The notes beneath the pieces are model-generated. The model saw only the letters and a list, made by a program, of their open reading frames with translations, made no database searches and was not told the DNA's origin. The position numbers and the translations under genes were made by a program. Below, piece after piece: positions 44,618 to 51,647 of a stretch of DNA of 64,000 nt. The DNA comes from an uncultured Acidobacteriia bacterium (GTDB lineage: Bacteria > Acidobacteriota > Terriglobia > Bryobacterales > Bryobacteraceae), in NCBI GenBank assembly GCA_903909435.1, contig CAIVVT010000127.1, positions 78,503 through 142,502 of the forward strand, given 5' to 3'. Each line of letters starts with the position of its first letter. Positions within the stretch are counted from its first letter, which is position 1.

Positions 44618-45468
44618 TTCGACAACTCCCTTGTGGATGACAACCCACTCCGGGCGGAGCCCTTTCTAGAGCCGAAGATGATTTCGACATTGCGTGGCGC
44701 GGGCGGACGGGGCAAAATCTTATGGGCGAGTGGCTTGGGTTCGGGCACGGTGGGCGCTCCACCTTGGAGGAGATACGCCAGCGCCGTGCCGGGAGGCTTG
44801 GTCGTCTCGGTGTCGAGAGGGTTGCGGAGGACTAACTGGATCTTCGTGTCACTACCCGCCAAGCTGAGTTTCTCCGCATCTTCCGGAGTGACCAACAGAT
44901 TCACGACTTGAACCGTAACTGGCTTTCCCTCTGCGTCCTTCTGGATATTCTGGCCCGCTGAGAGAACTTCGACATTCTGCAGCACTGTCCGGGTTTGCGT
45001 TCCCAGGTTCGCGTTCGCGTTCGGCGGAGTGCCGGACGCAAGCAAGTCGACTCGCATCCCGGGGCCCACGAATCCGGCTACCCCTACTATATCGTTGACG
45101 CGCACAGCCACCGCCCGCTTGCCCATTGGAATAGTTGCCGCCAATCCGCCTCCCGCCCCCGTTGCGGCCAGTCGCATTGAGTGCAGCGGTTCTCCGGAGT
45201 AAATGTTCTCAATCACGCCGCGTCCGATGGCGTCCTGGGGCTTCACTACAGCGTAGGAAGGAGGGTTGCCCGGCCAATCCACAACGGTCAGATCCTCACT
45301 CCTCAGGAGTGTCCCGATCGGCAGATCGCGCGCGGCGACCAGGACCTTGGCCGCCTTCTCCGAAGCTGCGGAGCGCACGCCTTTCATGAGTTGCAGGTAG
45401 ACCCCGTAACTGGCCGCCAACGCAACTACTAACGCGAACGCTACCACCGCAAGGAAACGCTTATTCAT
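44614..45468 (-). CDS. cpaB: Tad pilus assembly protein CpaB/RcpC
   Basis: 284 residues. N-terminal membrane anchor (FLAVVAFALVVALAASYGVYLQL), a SAF domain (about 45-110; ARDLPIGTLLRSEDLTVVDWP) and the RcpC-type beta domain with VGVAGFVGPGMRVDLLAS. Periplasmic, thought to support secretin function. The ribosome site is weak, so initiation may depend on the upstream leader. Confidence 0.92.
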   Translation of the reverse strand: MNKRFLAVVAFALVVALAASYGVYLQLMKGVRSAASEKAAKVLVAARDLPIGTLLRSEDLTVVDWPGNPPSYAVVKPQDAIGRGVIENIYSGEPLHSMRLAATGAGGGLAATIPMGKRAVAVRVNDIVGVAGFVGPGMRVDLLASGTPPNANANLGTQTRTVLQNVEVLSAGQNIQKDAEGKPVTVQVVNLLVTPEDAEKLSLAGSDTKIQLVLRNPLDTETTKPPGTALAYLLQGGAPTVPEPKPLAHKILPRPPAPRNVEIIFGSRKGSARSGLSSTRELSK

Positions 45469-46001
45469 AAATCACACGCCATCCATTCACTGAACCAGCC
45501 GATCAGCCCGATCGCGCTTCATGCGCCGAAGCGCATGGCGCCCAGTAGTTTGCCGTCCCGGGAGCCTCAGAATTGCGATCTCAGCCATTGCAGCAGAACA
45601 GAAAGAACAAACCAGCGAGGCTCAAACTCCGAAGCTATACCCGTGCTTAGACCCGGCTATTCCGACAAGCTGGCGCCTGCAAGCGGACACAAATCGTCCA
45701 CCTTCGATCCCAATCCAATCTGCGGTCGCGATGGGATTTCCTTCGTTTTTTTCGAGTGCTTCGTACATCCCGACAATACGATCGCAAGATGCCTGGATAG
45801 AGCTGACGGGGGCGTTGGCCACCTGTAGGCTCGTCTCACCCGCAACTACCATTCATTTCGCCCCGGGAAAGTTCACACCGATCTCTTCAGTTGTTGCCAC
45901 TGTTGAGGAGGTGCCCAGGCCGCGTCGTGCTCTCAACCGACTTTGTTATAGGGAGCAACTAGATCTGCTTCCTGAAGACTACCCCCCGCTATTCGCCCAC
46001 A
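45469..46001. other. Leader region between pilin and cpaB
   Basis: About 530 bp of mostly non-coding DNA inside the tad operon. A 76-codon minus-strand frame (45622-45852) has no ribosome site and is preceded directly by an in-frame TGA; I do not call it. The long untranslated stretch between the pilin and the machinery genes may carry an internal promoter or processing sites. Confidence 0.4.
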
Positions 46002-46039
46002 GGGCAAGCCTAGCCCGAATCCTCGCGTCAGGCTTGCCC
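46002..46039 (-). terminator. Hairpin after the Flp pilin gene, possible attenuator
   Basis: Perfect 10-bp inverted repeat GGGCAAGCCT (46002-46011) / AGGCTTGCCC (46030-46039) with an 18-nt loop, about 30 bp downstream of the pilin stop. No T-tract follows on the minus strand, so full termination is doubtful. It could stabilise the pilin mRNA or reduce read-through into cpaB. Confidence 0.45.
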
Positions 46040-46070
46040 CCGGGGCATCCATCTTCTATCCTTACGATCC

Positions 46071-46232
46071 CTACGTCAACTGAGCAGAGGCTCTGTTGAA
46101 TACCTTCGCGGTGTTGCCAGCGACAGTCGTGAGCACTGCAACGGCCGCCACAGCGACGAACGCGAGGAGTAGCGCATACTCGACCAGATCCTGGCCTTCT
46201 TCGTCATTGATGAAGTTCTTGAGGTACGTCAT
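46071..46232 (-). CDS. flp: Flp/Fap-type IVb pilin
   Basis: 53 residues from ATG 46232, with GGGAAAGGGAA as ribosome site. The short basic leader MTYLKNFINDEEG ends at the Gly-Gln cleavage site; the mature part begins QDLVEYALLLAF, with the conserved Glu-Tyr pair of Flp pilins, and consists of one hydrophobic helix plus a short tail. Major subunit of the Tad pilus. Requires a prepilin peptidase (TadV/CpaA), not present in this window. Confidence 0.92.
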   Translation of the reverse strand: MTYLKNFINDEEGQDLVEYALLLAFVAVAAVAVLTTVAGNTAKVFNRASAQLT

Positions 46233-46548
46233 GATTCTAGTTCCCTTTCCCATTGAGTTAGGTGAGTGTTTCACCGTGAATTGACTTCAGTCATGGCCGT
46301 AGGACCACGATCGCTCGCCCCTCGCGCAGAGGAACAAAAGCAGGATAAACAAACGACGTCGAACCTGAGAACACGCGCACGATGCCTTGGGTTGATACTC
46401 CAGTCCAGCAGTTCCACCGAGGCGCTCCGTTCGGGATGCTCGAGAGCATGCGATCCGAATATCCGATCGCTGCTTGCGCCCTCCGTACGGTCAACCGAGC
46501 CAAGAGTGCCTGCGATGCTGGCGGCACCCAGCACTCTAAAGCCCCTCA

Positions 46549-46923
46549 TCAGGAACGTCCCCCACTCCAGACCACTTCCGAGCGAGGCACCGACCCCAGT
46601 TGCACTCTTGAGACCCTCCGGGCAGTGCGAAAATGCATTCGATCAACAATCATACCCAACCTGATCCGATCATCCAGAAGTCGCGATACGAACCCCACAT
46701 GTCCCTCGCAAACCAAGTACCTGGGAGAGAACGAGGATCTCCGGGGTAAGTCAATCTCAAGAGCCACTTCATCATCCTTGCGGATGTTGCCAGCAACCGC
46801 GCTTGCATCCCCGAGGTGCACCACCGCGAGTTGCCTGCTAATGCTTTCAGTCCAGACTGACAGGATGTCCGGAACTTCACGTCCGCACTTAAGCCGGGAT
46901 TTCAGTTTCACTTCGAGGAACAA
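46549..46923 (-). CDS. PilZ-like protein at the head of the Tad operon
   Basis: 124 residues from TTG 46923, or GTG 46911. The part VWTESISRQLAVV, KDDEVALEIDLP and RYLVCEGHVGFVSRL followed by RLGMIVDRMHFR follows the beta-strand order of PilZ domains seen in Acidobacteriota, though the canonical RxxxR of the c-di-GMP site is not evident. If it is a PilZ relative it may be a non-binding adaptor. It lies upstream of the pilin on the same strand, 317 bp away. The assignment is from pattern only. Confidence 0.45.
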   Translation of the reverse strand: MFLEVKLKSRLKCGREVPDILSVWTESISRQLAVVHLGDASAVAGNIRKDDEVALEIDLPRRSSFSPRYLVCEGHVGFVSRLLDDRIRLGMIVDRMHFRTARRVSRVQLGSVPRSEVVWSGGRS

Positions 46924-47032
46924 CCGACTGTCTCGCTTCCAACCGCTTGAAGTCTAAGTCTCAAGCATGTTTTATGCGTGGTCAATACCCCCTTTGGTTA
47001 ATATACGGGAGGGCTAGTCCACTGCCGCCTGA

Positions 47033-47044
47033 GTACCGTAGTAC
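47033..47044. repeat. GTAC direct pair
   Basis: GTACCGTAGTAC: two GTAC tetramers 4 bp apart. Each GTAC is self-complementary, so the site has partial dyad symmetry. Similar TAGTAC units recur at 47194-47216 and 47649-47663, suggesting binding sites of one regulator. Confidence 0.4.
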
Positions 47045-47186
47045 TTTCACTTAAAATTCCACAAGCTGGAGGGTGGGTTCGACGAATCGCCACGTCTCGC
47101 TTATCGGATGTTTGATGCGAATACTATCAAATTCTTCACGCTCCTTGAAGAAATTTGCGGAAGCAGGAGCCTCGCGTCAACTTTCG

Positions 47187-47219
47187 ATGGTCCTAGTACT
47201 ACCATCATAATAGTACCAT
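47187..47219. repeat. Inverted repeat with TAGTAC core
   Basis: GTACTA (47196-47201) and TAGTAC (47211-47216) form a 6-bp dyad with a 9-nt spacer, flanked by ATGGT (47187) and ACCAT (47215-47219). It lies in the middle of the divergent Tad region. Candidate operator. Confidence 0.45.
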
Positions 47220-47256
47220 TTCTGTCAATAGCTGAGGCCATGGCCATCGGTCGGTG

Positions 47257-47286
47257 ATCCTATAAGTCATTATTGTTCAATAGGAT
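47257..47286. repeat. Inverted repeat ATCCTAT / ATAGGAT
   Basis: Perfect 7-bp arms at 47257-47263 and 47280-47286, 16-nt AT-rich spacer. Spacing of arm centres is about two helical turns, suitable for a dimeric regulator. Different sequence from the TAGTAC elements. Confidence 0.4.
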
Positions 47287-47648
47287 ATGCTACCATTTGA
47301 ATGAAAGCCCCCGCGCAGTGGCGGCGGGCGGGTGGGGCGGAAGCGGTGCAATTCCAGGGTGGAGGTTTGGTGTCGCTGACGGCGACGGAGTTTCCCGTTT
47401 TTGAGGCCGGTGTGCCGCTACTTTTGGGGAAGCGCCCGATAAGAACCGCGGTGAAATGCGCAGGCGGGCATGAGGGCAGCGGGGTTAGGGCTGGTCTGGA
47501 AGCCCCTATCCGGGCGTGTCTGGCTGTAATCAAACCAAGGCTGGGCGCTTAGGCGGTTGAAAGCTGGATAGGGTAGGCCCGACGATAGTTCTTTCTGGTC
47601 CTGGAACGAATCTTTCCATTAGTTTCATGGTTAAAGAGTGTCATAGTG

Positions 47649-47663
47649 GTACTTGCTAGTACT
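47649..47663. repeat. TAGTAC-type element upstream of tadE
   Basis: GTACTTGCTAGTACT: two GTAC cores 6 bp apart, just upstream of the possible -35 box at 47671. Third occurrence of the motif in the divergent region. Confidence 0.4.
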
Positions 47664-47735
47664 GGTCTTGTTGACGCTTGGAAAACAGGAGTGCTAGTTT
47701 ACGAGTCGTCATAGGTTGGAACGAGTTTGGTCGCG

Positions 47736-48239
47736 ATGAACGCTGATTTTCAACCGCGAACTCGAAGGCATCGACCGTCCGGCGCGGTCCTGGTCGAAGC
47801 CGCGTTGGTATTCCTTGTCTTTTTGGGATTCATCTTCCTGATACTTGATTTGTCTATGGCGATTTTTTCGAAAGTGACCTTGCAGCACGCCGTGCGCGCC
47901 GGGGTTCGCTATGCTGTCACCTCCCAAACGTCCGGTGCGCTAGGCCAACTGGCCTCCATCAAGCAGGTGGTCAAGAATCAGTCCATGGGCATTTTATCCA
48001 CCAGCGATGTGAGCACCTACGTTACGATCACCTTCTACACCGTCAGCACGGCCACACCAACGGTCGTTACGGGTACGGGTTCCAACGCGGCGGGGAACTT
48101 GGTTGTTGTGTCGGTTAGGGGTTGGCCGTTCAGGCCCTGGACTCCCATAGGCCATAGCAGTGCGAGCATCCCCATCACAGTAAGTTCGGGCGATTTGATC
48201 GAATCGAGCGGGGCGGGTTTCACCCCTCCAGCCTTATGA
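47736..48239 (+). CDS. tadE: TadE-like minor pseudopilin
   Basis: 167 residues from ATG 47736 (GGAACGAG upstream; a TTG 9 bp earlier is also in frame). Basic leader (RTRRHRPSG), then GAVLVEAALVFLVFLGFIFLILD: a Glu five residues after a Gly-type cleavage site and one hydrophobic helix, as in TadE. The rest is a beta-rich periplasmic domain. Minor component of the Tad pilus, processed by a prepilin peptidase. Confidence 0.85.
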   Translation: MNADFQPRTRRHRPSGAVLVEAALVFLVFLGFIFLILDLSMAIFSKVTLQHAVRAGVRYAVTSQTSGALGQLASIKQVVKNQSMGILSTSDVSTYVTITFYTVSTATPTVVTGTGSNAAGNLVVVSVRGWPFRPWTPIGHSSASIPITVSSGDLIESSGAGFTPPAL

Positions 48240-48252
48240 GAGTAGGCCTGCA

Positions 48253-48894
48253 ATGAAAGCAATCCCGAGGCCAAACCGGGGGATGCCAGACCGTGTCAAA
48301 CGGCGAGGCAGCATACTCGTTGAGGCTGCTCTGGTCATCTCTTTGATTTTCGTGCCGATGGCTCTGGCTGTCATCGTTGTCGGACTGAATATGGTCCGCG
48401 CGATCGCTACAAACCAGCTTAATAGAGATGCCGGCCATATTTTTGCGCGCGGCGTGGACCTCACGGGCAGCGCTAACGGCCTGGTGAACCGGGGCATCCT
48501 GTTCCAAATGGCACCGGCGTTAAGGACCACAACCACCAGTGGGACTGCCGTGCTTATCCTGTCATGGGTTGAGTACCTTAATTCATCAACATCGTGCCCG
48601 TCCCCTTGCTCCAACCTGGGCCACGTCGTGTTTCTCCAACAAATTGTGTTGGGAAACTCCGCTCTGAGAGCCAGTTCATTCGGCACTGTCCCATCTGGTT
48701 CCAAGGACGCTACCACGAACAAGGTCACGAGTCCCTTCTCCGACACAAGCGTGCGCGCGGACGGCATTCTGACTTACCTAACGATGTCGGACGGTGATAC
48801 TTCCTACGTGTCGGAGGCTTACTTCTCATCCTCGGATTTGGCCATCGCAGGAATTCGCAGTCCCCCTGGCACGTACGCCCGTGCTTTCTTTTAG
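48253..48894 (+). CDS. Second TadE/TadG-like pseudopilin
   Basis: 213 residues. Leader with basic residues (PDRVKRRG) followed by SILVEAALVISLIFVPMALAVIVVG, again the pseudopilin signature with Glu. The periplasmic part is unlike the first TadE and includes two Cys close together (SCPSPCSN). It starts 13 bp after the first TadE and is part of the same rightward operon. Confidence 0.8.
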   Translation: MKAIPRPNRGMPDRVKRRGSILVEAALVISLIFVPMALAVIVVGLNMVRAIATNQLNRDAGHIFARGVDLTGSANGLVNRGILFQMAPALRTTTTSGTAVLILSWVEYLNSSTSCPSPCSNLGHVVFLQQIVLGNSALRASSFGTVPSGSKDATTNKVTSPFSDTSVRADGILTYLTMSDGDTSYVSEAYFSSSDLAIAGIRSPPGTYARAFF

Positions 48895-48941
48895 CCCGGC
48901 GAGATCGCGGGCTGGTTATGGAAGTTCAAGGATCGTGTTAA

Positions 48942-50459
48942 ATGCAGAGCAAGCTCAAGCGAGCAAATTCAACAACGAGCAGGCCTAAGCGACGAGGAGT
49001 GATTCTGGTTTTTACAGCGTTGGCGCTGCTCGCGCTCATCGGTCTGGTGGGACTGGCCGTCGATATGGGCGTCGCCTATTTCCTCCAGGCACGCTTATCC
49101 CAGGCTGCGGACGCCGCCGCGCTGGCTGGTGCGCGCTCACTGTCTCGCGGCGCTGACCTCAGCACGCAGGCCTCAAATGCGCAAGCGGTGGCAACCCGGT
49201 ACTTCAATGCCAATTTTCCAAGTGGGTTTTGGGGATGCACAACGTCACTTCAGACGCCGCTGGTCACAGCCTACAACCCGTCCGATTCGACCCACACGGA
49301 CAACAAGGTCCGTTACGTCACGATTCGCGCTTCTGCCACGGCTCCGCTCTATTTCATGCGTGCGCTAGGGTTGAACACCACCACGATTGGCACATCCGCC
49401 CAGGCGGCTCGTCGCGATGCGAACATAATGATCATTCTGGATCGCTCCGGCTCAATGTCTGCCGCAGTTAGCCAGTTGGTCACGAGCGCAAACTGGTTCG
49501 TCAACCAGTTCGCGCCCGGCCGCGACAAAGTTGGGCTGGTGACTTTCGGCGGATCCTATAGCCTGGTCAAGCCGACTCTAACCTCGATACCCAGCGTGAC
49601 TGCAGCGATCAACACGCTCACCTCGAGCACGGTTGCTGGAACCACCAATCACTCGCAACCCCTGTGGGTGGCGTATCAGGCCTTAGCGGACCCCCTGATC
49701 ACCAATGAGCCTGGCGCATGGAATGCGATCGTCTTCTTCACTGATGGACAGCCGAACACGATCCTCGCTGATTTCTACGCCTATCGAAAAAACCCCAGTA
49801 CTTGCGACAAAAATGGCACAACAATGATCGGTTACGCATTGGGGTCACCAGTAACGGCTTTTTTTGGTACCAGCCTCGCCCCGCCCTACCAACCTACCTC
49901 GACGAGCGCAGGTACCACGCCGTCTGCCTACGTATCAACAGCATACGACTCGACTGATTCGTGCCCGGCCTCAGGCACATACAGTTACTGCACTGCCAGC
50001 TCACTGATTTCGCAGTACAGCACGAATTACAGCGGCTGCAGTTTCGTCGCCAACAGCGCGAACTTCACTTCGGATATTACGCAGATCCCCCCGACGGATT
50101 ACTACGGCAACCAGACCAACCCGGCGAGTCCGTACAAAACCGTCACGCTGACCAGCGTAACCGGGGCAAATATCACGAATGCGGCGTTCAACGCCGCCGA
50201 CCAAGCGGCGCAGAGAATGCGAGCTGGCGCGCTTGGCTCGCCCACCCCGATCGTACCGGTGGTTGATACCATTGCCCTCAATACTGGCCAGACTCCCGAC
50301 GATGTCTACATGAAGCGACTGGCGAACGCAAACGACACGGCCAATACAATCTACGACTCGACGAAGCCGACCGGAATGTATGTTTACGCCTCGACCACAG
50401 CCGACTTGCAGAGCGCCTTCATTCAGATAGCGTCGCAGATCTTGCATCTGTCCATGTGA
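48942..50459 (+). CDS. tadG: TadG-like protein with VWA domain
   Basis: 505 residues from ATG 48942. Basic N-terminus, then the TadG membrane helix (GVILVFTALALLALIGLVGLAVD) and the DAAALAGA stretch typical of TadG/Tad-domain proteins. From about residue 155 a von Willebrand A domain with the MIDAS motif DRSGSMS and IVFFTDGQPN. Located in the periplasm, tethered to the inner membrane, associated with pilus assembly or surface display. The later half is Thr/Ser/Asn-rich. Third gene of the rightward Tad unit. Confidence 0.88.
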   Translation: MQSKLKRANSTTSRPKRRGVILVFTALALLALIGLVGLAVDMGVAYFLQARLSQAADAAALAGARSLSRGADLSTQASNAQAVATRYFNANFPSGFWGCTTSLQTPLVTAYNPSDSTHTDNKVRYVTIRASATAPLYFMRALGLNTTTIGTSAQAARRDANIMIILDRSGSMSAAVSQLVTSANWFVNQFAPGRDKVGLVTFGGSYSLVKPTLTSIPSVTAAINTLTSSTVAGTTNHSQPLWVAYQALADPLITNEPGAWNAIVFFTDGQPNTILADFYAYRKNPSTCDKNGTTMIGYALGSPVTAFFGTSLAPPYQPTSTSAGTTPSAYVSTAYDSTDSCPASGTYSYCTASSLISQYSTNYSGCSFVANSANFTSDITQIPPTDYYGNQTNPASPYKTVTLTSVTGANITNAAFNAADQAAQRMRAGALGSPTPIVPVVDTIALNTGQTPDDVYMKRLANANDTANTIYDSTKPTGMYVYASTTADLQSAFIQIASQILHLSM

Positions 50460-51079
50460 CAAGGCCGAAAAACCGCGCAATTATCGGTGCGCGACTGACG
50501 TCCGGGCTGGCTCGATGCTTCCTCATCGTGGCCTGACGCCCCATGGCGGACCCGAGTGTCCGATCCGGACGATGATTTCGGCCGCATAGTCACAGGCATC
50601 CCGACTGGTCCTGCCAGCATCCCTTGGACAGGCCGCCAGACAAAGCCGATCCGCTCCTAACAGGCATGCCTCCGGAAAAGATTACCGTCACAACTCCAAA
50701 ATTGTCGGAAAAAACTACACGCGCGCCCCCGCTTAACTACATCAACACCGATTCCCAAGTTAGATAAAAAGGCTCTTATGTCTTCATTTTGGCCTTTGTG
50801 CGGCCTGAAACTAGATCGAGTGGCACACTCTTAGTTGAGGTGTAAGAGGTCTGTGCAAGATGCGAAGCGAACATGACTCGCGTGTGGCCAATGATTCGCG
50901 ATTCCGTTCGGAATCAACTACCTGCATAGCGGTCTGGAGCAGCAAACAGGAGCGCCTGATTCCCCGGTTACTCTCATGCGTGCTCAAGCGAATCACATCC
51001 GTTTCGTCGGCTCGAAACGCTGGCGGCGGAATAGGAGGAGCGCAAGTTCGATTGCGACGCGGCGTTCGCCCAACTTCGG
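50460..51079. other. Intergenic region after tadG
   Basis: About 620 bp with no supported gene; the frames present on both strands lack ribosome sites and family features. A weak hairpin AAAGGC / GCCTTT (50768-50773 and 50792-50797) with flanking A and T runs could end the tadG transcript. Confidence 0.35.
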
Positions 51080-51406
51080 CTAGCGTCCCACACATAGCGC
51101 TTTCAGGAGCTTAGCGCCTTTGGCGCTTCCGACGTGCAGGCGCACAAGATTCAGTCGGCGCGCTTGCATGCTAAGGGCATTGTTGGCAGTCGATTGGCCC
51201 GCAACATGCGAGTTCTCCATCTTTAGAAGAAAATCGACCGAACACGCGTCAGAGGACAGGGCTTGCACCTGCCGAAGGATCGTTGCACTTGCTGGCATGT
51301 GGCCTACCTCGAGATTGGCCATACGATTGCATTGTCTCTCCACGTCTAGCCTCTGGCAGAACTTCTCGAATGAGGGAGGCCAAGTTGGTGAGGAGTTTGT
51401 GAACAC
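51080..51406 (-). CDS. HPr-like domain protein, isolated
   Basis: 108 residues from GTG 51406 (other starts: GTG 22 codons in, or ATG 29 codons in). The C-terminal 80 residues fit the HPr layout: a His-Pro-Ala segment (EVGHMPASATIL, compare GLHARPA), a strand pair, VAGQSTANNALSMQA at the place of the second HPr helix, a VRLHVGS strand and a final LLKAL helix. The active-site loop is one residue short and lacks the Arg, so phosphotransfer is uncertain. No other PTS gene is nearby. A perfect AGCGCC / GGCGCT hairpin sits in its last codons. Confidence 0.4.
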   Translation of the reverse strand: MFTNSSPTWPPSFEKFCQRLDVERQCNRMANLEVGHMPASATILRQVQALSSDACSVDFLLKMENSHVAGQSTANNALSMQARRLNLVRLHVGSAKGAKLLKALCVGR

Positions 51407-51647
51407 CTCGAGCTGAAGAGAATCGACTGGCGGTGGTGGTGTTCAAGTCGCGCAGTTGAATACTGTACTGATGTTGGCATTAAAGATTGAAAGTGCACCG
51501 TGCACACAGTCTTCAGCATTAGTTGTGTTTGTTCTGGATGGATGCCAGATATTAGTGAAACCAAACGGCCTCCTCATTCAACTAATAGTTATAGGGCGGG
51601 AGGCCAGCGTCGTATGACGGGGCTTTTCGACTTGGGACTGGGAAACT

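Larger units (their letters stand above)
46924..47735. promoter_or_regulatory. Divergent control region between the two Tad transcription units
   Basis: About 800 bp separating leftward (PilZ-like, pilin, machinery) and rightward (TadE/TadG) genes. It is AT-richer than its surroundings except for a GC-rich block at 47,290-47,560, where an 83-codon frame (47301-47552) has no family features. Several GTAC/TAGTAC elements and inverted repeats are present (listed separately). TTGACG at 47671 with a poor -10 (CTAGTT, 17-bp spacing) is a possible rightward promoter. Confidence 0.5.

Noticed and set aside
45622..45852. 76-codon minus-strand frame between pilin and cpaB
   Set aside because: No ribosome site, in-frame TGA immediately upstream, no family pattern; plausible but unsupported.
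46271..46549. 92-codon frame whose ATG overlaps the stop of the PilZ-like gene
   Set aside because: The TGATG overlap is attractive, but the translation has no domain character and a competing frame of similar quality exists.
47301..47552. 83-codon plus-strand frame in the divergent Tad region
   Set aside because: No Shine-Dalgarno sequence, Gly/Arg/Ala composition typical of chance frames in GC-rich DNA, no partner.
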